Assembly (NCBI RefSeq): GCF_003426025.1
Contig: NZ_QJSH01000012.1
Location: forward strand, 31,439 to 95,438
DNA length: 64,000 nt
From: Paraliobacillus quinghaiensis
Lineage (GTDB): Bacteria > Bacillota > Bacilli > Bacillales > Amphibacillaceae
Reading direction: 5' to 3'
In this document: positions 1 to 10,590 of the stretch, piece after piece
Position numbering within the stretch: position 1 is the stretch's first letter
Layout: each line of letters opens with the position of its first letter
Program-made: the position numbers and the translations under genes
Notes under the pieces: model-generated
What the model was told of the DNA's origin: nothing
What the model saw: the letters and a program-made list of their open reading frames with translations, nothing else
Database searches by the model: none

Positions 1-1045
1 TGTCCTGCCAGCACTGCAAGCGAATTTATTATATGAAGCAAAATATCCACTTATTTCAGCATTATCACGTCCATTGATTGCCAAAGTATTAGTTGATATT
101 GCAGAACAAGAAGGTGCGGTTGCTGTTGCGCATGGCTGTACAGGAAAAGGTAATGACCAAGTTCGGTTTGATGTAGCGTTTACTGCATTAAATCCTAATT
201 TGAAAATTGTTGCACCAGTTCGTGAATGGAAAATGACTAGAGACGAAGAGATTGCTTATGCAGCAGAGAATGGTATTCCGGTACCAGTAGGTTTGCAAAG
301 TCCATATAGTGTCGATGAAAACTTATGGGGACGTAGTAATGAATGTGGTATTTTAGAGGATCCATGGGCAGAAGCACCAAAAGATGCTTTTGATTTAACT
401 ACTGATCCTGTTGATGCTCCAGATGCTCCTGAAACGATTCAAATTGCATTTGAACAAGGGAAACCTGTTGCAATCGATGGGAAATCATTGCCGTTAGATG
501 AATTAATTTTAGAATTAAATAAAATAGCTGGTAAACATGGTGTTGGTCGGATTGATCATGTGGAAAATCGGTTAGTAGGGATTAAATCACGTGAAATCTA
601 TGAAGCACCTGCAGCACTAACTTTAATTGCAGCACACCAAGAGCTAGAAGCACTTACGTTACCAAGAGAAGTAGCACAATTTAAACCAACGATTGAACAA
701 AAATTGGCACAAACCATTTATGATGGTCTTTGGTACTCACCATTAACAGCAGCTTTGCAAGCTTTTATTAAAGAAACACAAGAATTTGTTTCGGGTACAG
801 TAAAAGTGAAATTATATAAAGGGCATGCTCAGGTTGTTGGGCGTCAATCAGCACATTCCCTATATGATATGGATCTTGCAACCTATTCAAAAGGTGATGC
901 ATTTGATCACGATGCAGCACTTGGTTTCATCAAGCTTTGGGGATTACCAACACAAGTTCATGAAACAGTAACTGGAGCGCAACAAAACAAAAAAGTCTCC
1001 ATTACAAAAACTACGATAGATGTAAAGGAAGCGGTCAAACAATGA
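1..1045 (+). CDS. argG: Argininosuccinate synthase, 5' end outside window
   Basis: ATP-dependent ligation of citrulline and aspartate to argininosuccinate, the penultimate step of arginine synthesis. The frame is already open at base 2, before the first internal ATG at 74, so the gene starts upstream of the window. About 347 residues are present; the family is about 400 long, so roughly the first 55 residues (including the ATP-binding loop) are missing. Visible family signatures are the substrate-binding stretches [32 protein letters not shown] and [17 protein letters not shown]. The stop overlaps the argH start by 4 bases (ATGA), implying translational coupling. Confidence 0.97.
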   Translation, partial: VLPALQANLLYEAKYPLISALSRPLIAKVLVDIAEQEGAVAVAHGCTGKGNDQVRFDVAFTALNPNLKIVAPVREWKMTRDEEIAYAAENGIPVPVGLQSPYSVDENLWGRSNECGILEDPWAEAPKDAFDLTTDPVDAPDAPETIQIAFEQGKPVAIDGKSLPLDELILELNKIAGKHGVGRIDHVENRLVGIKSREIYEAPAALTLIAAHQELEALTLPREVAQFKPTIEQKLAQTIYDGLWYSPLTAALQAFIKETQEFVSGTVKVKLYKGHAQVVGRQSAHSLYDMDLATYSKGDAFDHDAALGFIKLWGLPTQVHETVTGAQQNKKVSITKTTIDVKEAVKQ

Positions 1046-2472
1046 AGCTATGGGGCGGACGATTCACAAAACCAACGAATCAATTAGTAGATGAATATAC
1101 AGCATCGATTCGTTTCGATCAAAAATTAGCAGCCTTCGATATTCAAGGAAGTCTCGCCCATGTAGATATGTTAGCCAAATGTGCTATTATTCCTGAAGAA
1201 GATGCACAAACAATTACAAAAGGTTTAAAAGCTGTTGCAGAAAAGATAGCGAATGGGGATGCAGAGCTAACGGAAGAAAATGAAGATATTCATATGAATA
1301 TCGAGAAACTTTTAATTGATGAAGTTGGAGTAGTGGGCGGCAAACTTCACACAGGACGTAGCCGTAATGATCAGGTAGCACTCGATATGCGCCTGTATCT
1401 GCGTGAAGCACTGGTAACAATTAGTCAATTACTTGTTGATCTGCAACAAGCTTTGTATAAGCAGGCAACAGAAAACTTAGATACCGTATTGCCTGGGTAC
1501 ACACATTTACAACGAGCACAACCAGTATTGTTCGCTCATCACATGATGGCATATGTTTTTATGCTACAGCGTGATATCGAACGTCTAACAGATAGCTGGA
1601 AGCGTGTTAATCGTTCTCCACTTGGAGCTGGTGCTTTGGCTGGGACATCATTCCCGATCGATCGTGCCTATGTGGCAGAGAAATTACATTTTGATGGGAT
1701 CACGGAGAATAGCTTGGATTCAGTCAGTGATAGAGATTTTGTTGTTGAATTTTTAGCTGATGCGGCACTTGTTTCAACACATTTGTCACGCTTATCAGAA
1801 GAACTCGTTCAATGGTCAAGTGCAGAATTTAATTTTATAGAATTAGATGATGCTTTTTGTACCGGAAGTAGCATGATGCCACAAAAGAAAAATCCAGATG
1901 TACCTGAACTAGTCCGTGGAAAAACTGGTCGTGTAGTCGGTCACTTAATGGGCATGCTTACGACATTAAAAGGCTTGCCACTTGCTTATAACAAAGATAT
2001 GCAGGAAGATAAAGAAGGCATGTTTGATACAGTAGAAACATTAAAAGGTGCATTGGCACTTTTTGCTCCAATGATTGAAACAATGGAAGTTAAAAAAGAT
2101 AACATGTATCAAGCGGTTGCCAAGGACTACTCAAATGCGACTGATTTAGCTGATTATCTTGTTGGAAAGGACGTCACTTTCCGTGAGGCACATGCAGTCG
2201 TTGGTCAAACTGTGTTATACAGCATCGAACAACAGAAATATTTACTTGACTTAACGTTAGAAGAGTTCAAACAATTTTCAGATGCGATTGAGTCTGATAT
2301 ATATCAAGTCCTAACACCAAAAGCAGTTGTTAATGCACGAAATGTAGCAGGGGGAACAGCGCGAAATCGTGTTGAAGATCAATTACAACAAGCAAGCAAA
2401 CTTTTTGAACAGAATAACGAATGGATTAAGGCTAAAGCACAGCTTATCGATGATTTAGCTGTGACAGATTAA
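1042..2472 (+). CDS. argH: Argininosuccinate lyase
   Basis: Cleaves argininosuccinate to arginine and fumarate, the final step of the pathway, in the cytoplasm. The 476-residue length is normal for the fumarase/aspartase superfamily. The signature loop [12 protein letters not shown], with the catalytic serine, is present, as are the N-terminal LWGGRF and [10 protein letters not shown] motifs and the TAHLQ-type stretch seen here as YTHLQRAQP. The start is the ATG overlapping the argG stop; no separate promoter space exists, so argG and argH form one transcript. A TTCG-loop hairpin follows at 2487. Confidence 0.98.
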   Translation: MKLWGGRFTKPTNQLVDEYTASIRFDQKLAAFDIQGSLAHVDMLAKCAIIPEEDAQTITKGLKAVAEKIANGDAELTEENEDIHMNIEKLLIDEVGVVGGKLHTGRSRNDQVALDMRLYLREALVTISQLLVDLQQALYKQATENLDTVLPGYTHLQRAQPVLFAHHMMAYVFMLQRDIERLTDSWKRVNRSPLGAGALAGTSFPIDRAYVAEKLHFDGITENSLDSVSDRDFVVEFLADAALVSTHLSRLSEELVQWSSAEFNFIELDDAFCTGSSMMPQKKNPDVPELVRGKTGRVVGHLMGMLTTLKGLPLAYNKDMQEDKEGMFDTVETLKGALALFAPMIETMEVKKDNMYQAVAKDYSNATDLADYLVGKDVTFREAHAVVGQTVLYSIEQQKYLLDLTLEEFKQFSDAIESDIYQVLTPKAVVNARNVAGGTARNRVEDQLQQASKLFEQNNEWIKAKAQLIDDLAVTD

Positions 2473-2486
2473 CAAGTATTTCACTA

Positions 2487-2512
2487 GAAAACTAGCTTCG
2501 GCTAGTTTTCCT
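2487..2512 (+). terminator. Hairpin after argH
   Basis: Perfect 10-bp stem GAAAACTAGC/GCTAGTTTTC closed by a stable TTCG tetraloop, followed by a weak T-rich tail. It may end the argGH transcript or attenuate read-through into carA. Confidence 0.65.
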
Positions 2513-2525
2513 TATAAACTTTTAT

Positions 2526-2560
2526 GTATATTTATTAATTGTTTGGTATATTTATTAATT
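2526..2560 (+). promoter_or_regulatory. Tandem ARG-box-like sites (ArgR/AhrC) before carA
   Basis: The 15-mer GTATATTTATTAATT occurs twice, at 2526-2540 and 2546-2560, so centres are 20 bp apart. Read with the preceding base, the first copy (TGTATATTTATTAA) agrees with the ARG-box pattern TGAATnnnnATTCA at 8 of 10 informative positions; the second copy agrees at 7. ArgR-family hexamers bind pairs of boxes about 20-21 bp apart. The sites end about 20 bases before the carA start, a repressor position. The assignment is by pattern only. Confidence 0.55.
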
Positions 2561-2581
2561 AAGAGATTTGGAGGGGAAATC

Positions 2582-3679
2582 ATGAAAGAAGAAATAGGGT
2601 ATCTCGTCTTAAGCACCGGGGATGTATTGGAAGGTAAATGGCTAGGAAAACCAATTATCCAAGAGGGTGAAATGGTTTTTAATACTGCAATGACAGGTTA
2701 CCAAGAGGTAATGACAGATCCATCTTATGCAGGACAAATTGTTACATTAACCTATCCATTGATCGGCAATTATGGCTGTAATGACATAAGTAAAGAAAGT
2801 GTTCATCCAGCATTGGCAGGATTAATCATTTCGAACGCTTGCGATACACCGGAACATTATCAATCAACCTATTCAGTTGTAGATATGATAGATGCATATA
2901 AAATCCCAACATTGTATGGCGTTGATACACGTGCATTGACTCGGATCATTCGGGAGCATGGTGAAGTGTATGGAAAAATAACAACTGACAGTCAGGACAC
3001 ACCAAAAAAATGCCACGTAGATCCGTCGATTGTTAAAAAGGTATCCGTTGAAAAGATCCAGCAACTAACTGCACTACATGTACCTTCCTCCTTCACAAGA
3101 AAACATATGGTAGTTATGGATTTCGGTTATAAACATTCAATTACCCATTCCTTATTAGAGTTGGGATGTGACGTAACGATTGTGCCTTACGATACAACAT
3201 TTGAAGCAATTAACTCACTTGATCCTGACGGGGTAATCTTGTCCAATGGACCAGGAGATCCGAAAAGTCTAACAGCGCAACTAACAGCAATAAAAAAAGT
3301 AGCTGAATTTTTCCCTACATTAGGGATCTGTTTGGGACACCAGTTAATCGCGCTTGCATTTGGTGGTTCAACGAGACGATTACCTTATGGCCATCGTGGT
3401 AGTAATCATCCAGTTAAAAATCTCTTGACTGGGAAAGTAGTAATTACGTCACAAAACCATGGTTATGTCGTAGATGAAGCTTCGATTAATCAGAACGAGT
3501 GGGATGTTTCATTTATCAATGTTAATGATAAATCGGTAGAAGGATTACAACACAAAACAAAACAGGTCATGACGGTTCAGTTTCATCCAGAGGCGCACCC
3601 TGGTCCGATTGATACACATGAAATTTTTGTTAACTTTGTTGAGCAGTTAAGTGTAAAAGGAGAGAAGCAGCATGCCTAA
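2582..3679 (+). CDS. carA: Carbamoyl-phosphate synthase small subunit (glutaminase), arginine type
   Basis: Hydrolyses glutamine and channels ammonia to the large subunit for carbamoyl phosphate synthesis. The 365 residues contain the small-subunit N-terminal domain followed by a class I glutamine amidotransferase domain. The nucleophile elbow LGICLGHQ carries Cys about 250, and the catalytic His-Glu pair lies in [10 protein letters not shown]. The ATG at 2582 is chosen because GGAGGGG lies 5 bases upstream; a longer in-frame opening from 2543 has no ribosome site. The gene overlaps carB by 8 bases. Its place between argH and argF marks it as the arginine-pathway copy rather than the pyrimidine one. 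Confidence 0.96.
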   Translation: MKEEIGYLVLSTGDVLEGKWLGKPIIQEGEMVFNTAMTGYQEVMTDPSYAGQIVTLTYPLIGNYGCNDISKESVHPALAGLIISNACDTPEHYQSTYSVVDMIDAYKIPTLYGVDTRALTRIIREHGEVYGKITTDSQDTPKKCHVDPSIVKKVSVEKIQQLTALHVPSSFTRKHMVVMDFGYKHSITHSLLELGCDVTIVPYDTTFEAINSLDPDGVILSNGPGDPKSLTAQLTAIKKVAEFFPTLGICLGHQLIALAFGGSTRRLPYGHRGSNHPVKNLLTGKVVITSQNHGYVVDEASINQNEWDVSFINVNDKSVEGLQHKTKQVMTVQFHPEAHPGPIDTHEIFVNFVEQLSVKGEKQHA

Positions 3680-6600
3680 GTTAGATTCCATAAAAAAAGT
3701 AATCGTAATCGGATCTGGTCCAATCGTGATTGGGCAAGCTGCTGAGTTTGATTATGCAGGTACGCAAGCCTGTTTAGCATTAAAAGAAGAAGGCATTGAA
3801 GTCGTACTCGTAAATAATAATCCAGCAACGATTATGACAGATGAAAACATCGCAGATAAAGTTTATTTAGAGCCGCTTACACTTCTTTCTTTAACGAATA
3901 TAATTGAAAAAGAAAAACCAGATGGCTTGTTACCAACACTGGGAGGACAAACAGGCTTAAACCTTGCGATGGAATTAACGAAAGCTAATGTACTGGAGAA
4001 ATATAATGTTGAACTACTAGGTACACCTTTAGATACGATCACAAAAGGGGAAGACCGTGAAATTTTTAAAGCAATGATGAAAGATATCGACGAACCGACT
4101 GCTGAGAGTATTTCAACGAGTTCTGCTGATCAAGCAGTTCAGTTTGCATCCTCTGTTGGTTATCCATTAATTGTGCGACCAGCCTATACGTTGGGTGGAG
4201 CTGGTGGTGGAATCGCCAAAGATGAAGCTGAGCTTAGAAAAATTGTTAAAAACGGTATTCATGCGAGTCCAATTAATCAAGTTTTGATTGAACAAAGCGT
4301 AAAAGGATGGAAAGAGGTTGAGTATGAAGTGATGCGGGATGACAATGATACATGTATTATTGTTTGCAACATGGAAAACCTCGACCCAGTTGGTGTGCAT
4401 ACAGGAGATAGTATTGTAGTAGCCCCTTCTCAAACATTGAATGATTATCAGTATCAAATGCTTCGTACCTCTTCGGTGAAAGTGATCCGTGAGCTTGGTG
4501 TAATCGGTGGCTGTAACATCCAGTTTGCACTTAACCCAAATAGTAATGAATACATTATTATTGAGGTGAATCCACGTGTGAGTCGGTCGAGTGCACTAGC
4601 TTCTAAGGCAACGGGCTATCCAATTGCACGTATCGCTGCAAAATTAGCGCTTGGCTATCATTTAGATGAGGTACTTAACCCGATTACTGGAGATACGTAC
4701 GCAAGTTTTGAACCTGCAATTGATTATATTGCCGTTAAAATTCCACGTTGGCCCTTTGATAAATTCCATCAAGCAGATCGGTTGTTAGGAACACAAATGA
4801 AAGCAACTGGTGAAGTAATGGCTTTAGCACGTAATTTTCCAACAGCCTTAAATAAGGCGATCCGATCATTAGAGATTGGTTTGGATTCTTTATACTTAGC
4901 TGAATTAGAAGAATTAACAGATGAACAATTAAACCAAGCTTTAGATTTAGCAACAGATGAACGGTTATTTGTGATTGCTGAAGCTTTCCGTCGAGGGTAT
5001 ACCATTCAACAAATTCATGAAATTACTGAAATCACAAAATACTTTTTACATGAAATTGCCCTTATGCTTGAAATTGAAAATGCGTTAAAGCAAAAAGAGT
5101 GGTCAGATGTCAGTGTAAATGATCTAAAAAAAGCGAAACAATTTGGTATTTCTAACAAAATGTTAGCAAATCTATGGGATGTTGATACAAAAGTTCTGCA
5201 ACAACGTTTAGAGCAGGATAAGATTTTTCCATCATATAAAATGGTTGATACGTGTGCGGCTGAATTTTCAGCTGATACGCCGTACTTTTATAGTTCATGG
5301 AATGAGATAGATGAAGTGGAACCACTAACAGGAAAAAGAAGAATGGTTGTATTGGGATCAGGTCCAATTCGGATTGGGCAAGGTGTTGAATTTGATTATT
5401 GTTCCGTCCATGCTGCCATGTCGTTAAAAGATCAAGGGATTGATGTAGTTGTAGTCAATAATAACCCAGAAACAGTTAGTACTGATTTTAACACAGCAGA
5501 CCACTTATATTTTGAGCCACTGACAGAAGAAGATGTTTTGCAAGTTGTGCAAAAAGAACAAGCAGATGGCGTATTGGTTCAATTTGGTGGACAGACAGCT
5601 ATTAATCTAGCAGATGGTTTAGCTAAACAGGGTGTTAACATTATAGGTACAGAGTTAAGTGTAATCGAGGCAACAGAAGATCGAGATAAATTTTATCAAT
5701 TGTTACAAAAGTTAGCGATTCCACATATCCCAGGTGATACCGTAATGAGCACAAAAGATGCAACAACAATGGCGGCGAAGATTGGCTATCCAATTCTAAT
5801 TCGCCCTTCTTATGTAATTGGTGGTCAAGGAATGGTAATAGTAGAGTCTGAACAAGCACTACTTGCGCACATTGAACAAATGAAAAAGAGCACAACCCAT
5901 AATCGTATTTTTCCTTTATTAATTGATCGTTTTATTACAGGTAGCGAAGTTGAAATTGATGCGGTATGTGATGGGGAAGATGTGTTAATCCCGGGTATTT
6001 TTGAACATATCGAAAAAGCTGGTGTTCATTCAGGTGATAGTGTTGCAATTTTTCCAACACCAAGCTTAACAGATAGTGAGAAAAAGACAATTGAGATTTA
6101 CACACAGAAGATTTCAGAGGCATTAGATGTGAAAGGGATCATGAATATTCAATTTGTTATTAGTGCAGATCGTAAGACCGTTTATGTGCTAGAAGTAAAT
6201 CCACGTGCATCACGAACTGTTCCTATTGCGAGTAAAGTAACTGGAGTGCCAATGATAGATTTGGCTACGCGTGTACAGATGGGAGAAAGTTTGCAGCAAC
6301 AAGAATGGAAGCTTGGTTTACATGAAGATGTTCCGTTTTATGCAGTGAAAATGCCTGTATTTTCAACGAATAAGTTGGCAGGCTTAGATCCGCTATTAGG
6401 CCCGGAAATGAAATCAACAGGTGAAGCAATCGGAATTGGATCAACCGTTGAAGCGGCAATGGCAAAAGCGTTTGGTTGGAAAGAGGAATTTTTCCAAGAG
6501 ATTACCAGTGCTAAAAGTATCTATCTAGCAATAGATAATATTAATGAGAGTCTTGTATCTGCGCTTCAGCTTGTTGAAGGAGAAATTATTGCAGATCAAG

Positions 6601-6899
6601 AAACAACAGATATGTTACAAGCAAAAGGGATCACGGTTAATCAAACGTTAGCTGTAGAAGCAGCAGCTGAGGCTAATAATGAAGAAGCATTTGTTTTAGT
6701 GTGTAGCACAAAAATAGGTGAACAGCATAAGCAATTACGAGAAAGTACGTTGCAGGCTGGTGTGATATGCTTAACGGCAACGGAAACGTTAGTTGCATAC
6801 TTACAAGCAACAAAAGAAAAGCAGGAAGCACCCTATCCAATAAATCATTATCAATTGGATCATAATCAACTGAATAAAAAGGAGCGTGTGTTACGGTGA
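3672..6899 (+). CDS. carB: Carbamoyl-phosphate synthase large subunit
   Basis: Synthesises carbamoyl phosphate from bicarbonate, two ATP and CarA-derived ammonia. The 1075 residues show the expected internal duplication: two ATP-grasp halves beginning with near-identical [19 protein letters not shown] and [17 protein letters not shown] segments, each followed by a GGQTGLN/GGQTAIN loop and an EVNPR metal-binding motif. The C-terminal MGS-like domain (from about residue 930) is the allosteric region. The start overlaps carA and the end overlaps argF, so carA-carB-argF is a tightly coupled operon. The length is full, without frameshift. Confidence 0.98.
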   Translation: MPKLDSIKKVIVIGSGPIVIGQAAEFDYAGTQACLALKEEGIEVVLVNNNPATIMTDENIADKVYLEPLTLLSLTNIIEKEKPDGLLPTLGGQTGLNLAMELTKANVLEKYNVELLGTPLDTITKGEDREIFKAMMKDIDEPTAESISTSSADQAVQFASSVGYPLIVRPAYTLGGAGGGIAKDEAELRKIVKNGIHASPINQVLIEQSVKGWKEVEYEVMRDDNDTCIIVCNMENLDPVGVHTGDSIVVAPSQTLNDYQYQMLRTSSVKVIRELGVIGGCNIQFALNPNSNEYIIIEVNPRVSRSSALASKATGYPIARIAAKLALGYHLDEVLNPITGDTYASFEPAIDYIAVKIPRWPFDKFHQADRLLGTQMKATGEVMALARNFPTALNKAIRSLEIGLDSLYLAELEELTDEQLNQALDLATDERLFVIAEAFRRGYTIQQIHEITEITKYFLHEIALMLEIENALKQKEWSDVSVNDLKKAKQFGISNKMLANLWDVDTKVLQQRLEQDKIFPSYKMVDTCAAEFSADTPYFYSSWNEIDEVEPLTGKRRMVVLGSGPIRIGQGVEFDYCSVHAAMSLKDQGIDVVVVNNNPETVSTDFNTADHLYFEPLTEEDVLQVVQKEQADGVLVQFGGQTAINLADGLAKQGVNIIGTELSVIEATEDRDKFYQLLQKLAIPHIPGDTVMSTKDATTMAAKIGYPILIRPSYVIGGQGMVIVESEQALLAHIEQMKKSTTHNRIFPLLIDRFITGSEVEIDAVCDGEDVLIPGIFEHIEKAGVHSGDSVAIFPTPSLTDSEKKTIEIYTQKISEALDVKGIMNIQFVISADRKTVYVLEVNPRASRTVPIASKVTGVPMIDLATRVQMGESLQQQEWKLGLHEDVPFYAVKMPVFSTNKLAGLDPLLGPEMKSTGEAIGIGSTVEAAMAKAFGWKEEFFQEITSAKSIYLAIDNINESLVSALQLVEGEIIADQETTDMLQAKGITVNQTLAVEAAAEANNEEAFVLVCSTKIGEQHKQLRESTLQAGVICLTATETLVAYLQATKEKQEAPYPINHYQLDHNQLNKKERVLR

Positions 6900-7849
6900 C
6901 GGTAGCAGAAAAAAATTTACAAGCACAGCTTTCCGGAAGAGACTTTTTAACGTTAGCGGATTATAGCAAAGAAGAAATCACCTATTTGCTACAACTAGCA
7001 AAAGAAATTAAGCAGAAAAAGAAGCAAGGTGAAGTCTATCAACCTTTAAAAGGAAAAGTATTAGGCTTAATTTTTGAAAAATCTTCGACACGTACACGCG
7101 TATCTTTTGAAGTGGGGATCTATCAACTCGGTGGCACTGGTTTATTCCTTAGTTCGAAGGATATTCAAATTGGAAGAGGTGAGCCAATTTCTGATACAGC
7201 AAAGGTGCTATCAGGTTATCTAGATGGCATTATGATCCGAACCTTTGCTCAATTAGATGTTGAGGAATTAGCTGAAAATGCGAGTATCCCTGTCATTAAT
7301 GGTTTAACAGATTTATATCATCCTTGTCAGGTTCTAGCAGATTTACAAACAATTGAAGAAGTAAAAGGTTCGTTAGAGGACATTAAAATTGCGTATATTG
7401 GTGATGGAAATAATATGGCACATTCTCTCATGCTCGGTGCTGCAAAAATGGGAATGCACTTTAGTACAGCTGCACCAGAAGGTTATTTACCAGATGCTGC
7501 TGTTGTCGAAAAAGCAAAAGCTATTGGAGGAGACAGTTCAGAAATTACCATAACAACTGACCCAATTGAAGCGATAAAAGATGCGGATGTTGTTTACACG
7601 GATGTATGGGCGAGTATGGGGCAAGAAAGTGAACAAAAAGCTCGTGAAAAGCTTTTTGCTTCCTATCAAGTTAACGCAGAATTACTACAGCATGCTAAGC
7701 CAGACTATACATTTATGCACTGCTTACCGGCCCATCGTGGGGAAGAAGTAACAGCTGAAATTATTGATGGAAATCATTCAGTTGTTTTTCAAGAAGCGGA
7801 AAATCGTCTCCATGCTCAGAAAGCGTTGATGGTGGCGTTGATGGGATAG
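6896..7849 (+). CDS. argF: Ornithine carbamoyltransferase
   Basis: Condenses ornithine with carbamoyl phosphate to give citrulline, feeding ArgG. The 317 residues carry the carbamoyl-phosphate loop [12 protein letters not shown] and the ornithine-binding [11 protein letters not shown], which separate it from aspartate transcarbamylase. The likely start is GTG at 6896, overlapping the carB stop by 4 bases, with AAAGGAG about 10 bases upstream. A catabolic enzyme is unlikely because the gene sits with carAB and argGH, and no arcA or arcC is seen. A strong terminator follows at 7893. Confidence 0.96.
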   Translation: MTVAEKNLQAQLSGRDFLTLADYSKEEITYLLQLAKEIKQKKKQGEVYQPLKGKVLGLIFEKSSTRTRVSFEVGIYQLGGTGLFLSSKDIQIGRGEPISDTAKVLSGYLDGIMIRTFAQLDVEELAENASIPVINGLTDLYHPCQVLADLQTIEEVKGSLEDIKIAYIGDGNNMAHSLMLGAAKMGMHFSTAAPEGYLPDAAVVEKAKAIGGDSSEITITTDPIEAIKDADVVYTDVWASMGQESEQKAREKLFASYQVNAELLQHAKPDYTFMHCLPAHRGEEVTAEIIDGNHSVVFQEAENRLHAQKALMVALMG

Positions 7850-7892
7850 AACGAAAGATTAGTAGGGTTTATAATGAATTAATATAGGATAG

Positions 7893-7929
7893 AAGAGACC
7901 AAGTCAGAGGTGATTTGGTCTCTTTTTTG
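7893..7929 (+). terminator. Rho-independent terminator after argF
   Basis: Perfect 10-bp stem AAGAGACCAA/TTGGTCTCTT, 12-base loop, then a T6 tract. It ends the arginine operon. Confidence 0.9.
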
Positions 7930-8016
7930 TTTGGCTTGTTAAATACAATTTGTTAGTTGTAATATTTAATATAGATTAAATCAGGCTTTTTTATTTGGTT
8001 ATAATTTAACGCTATG

Positions 8017-8242
8017 TTGTTTATGACACAATTTATATATGAAGCGTTGTAACACACTTGAATCTCTGTAGTTCAGATTAATGGATTGATAATTGATTCA
8101 TCAAATGCCGAATAATTATTTTTTGCCGGATTACTGCTTGAGTTCGCCGAATAATTTTAAAATTTGCCGGATTACCTGTCAGTTTTGCCGAAATACTAAG
8201 AATTTCGCTGAATTAACGCTCGGACTTGATAGATGATGCGCT
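8017..8242. repeat. Intergenic repeat locus: shared end motifs plus a degenerate ~20-bp array
   Basis: The 500-base spacer between argF and the ECF sigma gene has no plausible gene. It opens with TTGTTTATGACACAATTTAT (8017), repeated at 38349 and, inverted, at 35079. It ends with ACTTGATAGATGATGCGCT (8224-8242), a variant of the motif at 34763, 38494 (inverted) and 51421. Between them lie six degenerate units of the form GCCGRATTA, starting at 8107, 8125, 8146, 8166, 8187 and 8207, so mostly 20-21 bp apart. The same unit type recurs at 25953 and 38399. Confidence 0.75.
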
Positions 8243-8319
8243 GTAAATTAAAAAAAACAGCCTAATTTAATTTATACTTTAAAAAAATATTGAATGAAAA
8301 AATAAATTTATTATAGAAC

Positions 8320-8346
8320 TGAAATATTTCAGGTAGTTAGTTCGAC
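8320..8346 (+). promoter_or_regulatory. ECF-type promoter of the sigma gene (probable autoregulation)
   Basis: TGAAAT (8320-8325), 17-base spacer, CGAC (8343-8346). This fits the ECF pattern TGAAAC-N16/17-CGWC, and CGAC is typical of SigX-type promoters. Transcription would start near 8353, which makes the upstream ATG at 8353 unlikely as the start codon and favours 8380. Confidence 0.6.
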
Positions 8347-8379
8347 TAATTAATGAGTAAATTAACGGAGGGGAAATGG

Positions 8380-8892
8380 ATGATAAGTGACAAGATTTCC
8401 GAATGGTTTTTTAAATACAACAAAGATATATACCATTTATTACTGTATTATGTTGGATCCGGTGATATAGAAGATTTAGTACAAGAAGTATTTATTCGAG
8501 CAATCAAAGGATTTGATTCCTATCAAGCAAAATCGAGTCCAAAGACTTGGCTCTTTTCTATTGCACGTAACGTTGGAATAGATGAGATCAGAAAAAGAAA
8601 AAGGAATAAAGTGAAGAATGTGTTTCCTTTTGGAGAAACTGAACCGAAAGAGGAAAAAACACCAGAAGAAATGCTCAATTTAAACGAAGATAAACGAATT
8701 TTATATCAAGTAATTAAATCTTTAAAATCCAATTATCAAGATGTGATAATTTTTCGAGCAATAAAGGAATTGACTGTTCCTGAAACAGCAGACGTTTTAA
8801 ATTGGAATCAAAATAAAGTTCGCATTACTTATCATCGAGCCTTAAAAGCTTTGGAAACTAAAAAGGAGGAAATTCATAATGAAAGAGAATGA
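8380..8892 (+). CDS. ECF-subfamily RNA polymerase sigma factor (SigX-like)
   Basis: A 170-residue ECF sigma factor. Region 2 is clear (DIEDLVQEVFIRAIKGFD, then SSPKTWLFSIARNVGIDEIRK), the stretch that binds core polymerase and the -10 element. Region 4 (SNYQDVIIFRAIKELTVPETADVLNWNQNKVRITYHRALKAL, residues about 115-160) is a helix-turn-helix. SSPKTWLFSIARNVGID resembles SigX more than SigW, but the exact subgroup is uncertain. The ATG at 8380 is chosen because GGAGGGG lies 6 bases upstream and the promoter would start transcription at about 8353. The gene overlaps the next one by 14 bases, the usual sigma/anti-sigma arrangement. Confidence 0.92.
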   Translation: MISDKISEWFFKYNKDIYHLLLYYVGSGDIEDLVQEVFIRAIKGFDSYQAKSSPKTWLFSIARNVGIDEIRKRKRNKVKNVFPFGETEPKEEKTPEEMLNLNEDKRILYQVIKSLKSNYQDVIIFRAIKELTVPETADVLNWNQNKVRITYHRALKALETKKEEIHNERE

Positions 8893-9589
8893 GAGATTAA
8901 ATAAATTAATCGATGAAATACAGTCGCTCCCTGAACCGGATTATGAAAAAGAGTTTAATACAAATAAGCAACGTAATATAAATGATAACCTTATGAAGTT
9001 CTCAAGAAATTATGAATTAAAGAAGAGAAGAAACGCTTTAATGAAACGTTTTTCCGCAGGAGTAGTCGGAATAGCCGCATTAATTTTATTTTCTATTGCT
9101 TTTATACCATTTGGAGATGAAGGAAATTCTAATGAAACGCATATGGAATTTGAATTGTATAATGGTAAATCACTGAGAATTGCAGTGGTTGGTGAACCAC
9201 CAGAAGTTAGAGAAGAACAGATTAAATTTAAAGAAATTTCTTTTGATGAATTGACAAGTGAGGAAATGAATTCTTATGATGCAGTCTTTATTATGAAAGA
9301 AAATCTTGAAAAGGCATCTGCAAGTCAATATAAAAATATTTATGTAAACTCTCGTATCCCATATTTTTTTATTTCTTCTAAAAGTTTCATTCCTTTTACA
9401 ACAGATATAAGATATAGTGATTCTTGGGAGTGGGAACCTGGTTTACCCTATATAAATGGATTATATAAGCCAGAAAATAATAATAAAACAAGCTTAGGTT
9501 TTGGTTTATATAACGATAAAAAGACAGAAGAACACATAAAAGCAACATATTCTTTAGTGTTCAAGAAAATAGAGGAATTAAACCTATAA
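8879..9589 (+). CDS. Putative membrane anti-sigma factor, novel extracytoplasmic domain
   Basis: A 236-residue protein encoded directly after and overlapping the ECF sigma gene, with its own AAGGAGG site. Residues 1-57 are charged and presumably cytoplasmic. Residues about 58-77 form a single hydrophobic segment (FSAGVVGIAALILFSIAFIPF). About 160 residues then lie outside. Gene order and topology suggest an anti-sigma factor, but no HxxxCxxC zinc anti-sigma motif is visible and I do not recognise the outer domain. That domain opens LRIAVVGEPPEV and contains YDAVFIMKENLEKA and PYFFISS, resembling an alpha/beta fold rather than RsiX or RsiW. The function is inferred from context. Confidence 0.7.
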   Translation: MKENERLNKLIDEIQSLPEPDYEKEFNTNKQRNINDNLMKFSRNYELKKRRNALMKRFSAGVVGIAALILFSIAFIPFGDEGNSNETHMEFELYNGKSLRIAVVGEPPEVREEQIKFKEISFDELTSEEMNSYDAVFIMKENLEKASASQYKNIYVNSRIPYFFISSKSFIPFTTDIRYSDSWEWEPGLPYINGLYKPENNNKTSLGFGLYNDKKTEEHIKATYSLVFKKIEELNL

Positions 9590-9652
9590 AGTTAAAAAAT
9601 AATCATTTTAGTAGACTATATTAAAGATTCATGGTTAGAAAGTGCAGAAAAT

Positions 9653-9687
9653 AAAAACACTTGGATATTGAATATCCAAGTGTTTTT
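9653..9687. terminator. Terminator after the sigma/anti-sigma pair
   Basis: Nearly perfect 35-base palindrome with arms beginning AAAAACACTTGGATATT, giving A and T tracts on both strands. It could work in either direction; the sigma operon lies upstream. Confidence 0.88.
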
Positions 9688-9798
9688 GTATTTATGATTT
9701 TAAAAGTGAATAAATTTAAGTAATGTAACGAATGATTCCGCCACACGCTCCTTTTAATACAATCATTGGAAATTGATATGTGGATATTTTCAAAAGTA

Positions 9799-9845
9799 TT
9801 TACAATTACTCATATTGCGATATAATAAAGTGAGTAATCACTCAC
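9799..9845 (+). promoter_or_regulatory. Promoter with TetR-type operator for the ABC-2 exporter operon
   Basis: TTTACA (9799-9804), 16-base spacer, TATAAT (9821-9826). The inverted repeat GTGAGT-AATC-ACTCAC occupies 9830-9845, across the expected transcription start. The third gene of the operon encodes a TetR repressor, which probably binds here. Confidence 0.75.
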
Positions 9846-9867
9846 ATTGTTAGGAAGGTGTGAACAT

Positions 9868-10590
9868 ATGACTTCAATTATCACATTAGAAAAAGTAAGT
9901 CATTCTTTTGGAAATGAGTTAGTATTATCTAACGTTGATTTAGAAATTGAACAAGGAAAGATTTATGGGTTACTAGGTCCATCAGGTTCAGGGAAAACAA
10001 CATTAGTGAAAACAATAATAGGTGCCTTGACGCCAAATAGTGGCAAGATATATGTAGAAAATACAAAGATGCCATCACTGAAAAAGTTAAATGATATCGG
10101 TTATATGGCACAAGCAGATGCATTGTATGAGGAATTAACAGCAAAAGAAAATTTAGACTTTTTCGCAAAAATATACGGAATGGATCGTCTTAATAGAAAA
10201 AAACGAATTGATCAGGTTTTGAATGAGGTTGATCTATTCGAAAGTAAAGAAAAGGTAGTTGAGAACTTTTCAGGTGGTATGAAAAGAAGACTGTCATTAG
10301 CAATCGCATTGTTACATGAGCCTCGTATTTTAATTCTAGATGAACCGACAGTTGGAATAGATCCAGTCCTTCGAAACAAAGTTTGGGATCAATTTAATGA
10401 AATGAAGCGTAAAGGTATTACCATTATAGTTACGACACATGTGATGGATGAAGCGGAAAAATGTGATCAACTTGGTTTATTGCGAGACGGAAGGGTTCTG
10501 GCTAGTGGTTCGCCAACAGAATTAAAGGATCAAACACATACCCGTACTATTGAAGATGCGTTTCTTTATTACGGAGGTGTGAATTCATGA
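9868..10590 (+). CDS. ABC transporter ATP-binding protein (ABC-2 exporter)
   Basis: A 240-residue ATPase that powers the adjacent ABC-2 permease. Walker A (GPSGSGKTT, about residue 36), Q-loop region (YMAQADALYEELT), signature FSGGMKRRLSLA, Walker B (RILILDEPTVGIDP) and switch His (TTHVMDEAEK) are all present. It belongs to the drug/antibiotic-resistance exporter group (CcmA/YhcH-like). The start is ATG 9868, with AGGAAGGTG just upstream; an in-frame TTG at 9847 lies within the operator region and is unlikely. The stop overlaps the permease start by 4 bases. The substrate is unknown. Confidence 0.93.
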   Translation: MTSIITLEKVSHSFGNELVLSNVDLEIEQGKIYGLLGPSGSGKTTLVKTIIGALTPNSGKIYVENTKMPSLKKLNDIGYMAQADALYEELTAKENLDFFAKIYGMDRLNRKKRIDQVLNEVDLFESKEKVVENFSGGMKRRLSLAIALLHEPRILILDEPTVGIDPVLRNKVWDQFNEMKRKGITIIVTTHVMDEAEKCDQLGLLRDGRVLASGSPTELKDQTHTRTIEDAFLYYGGVNS

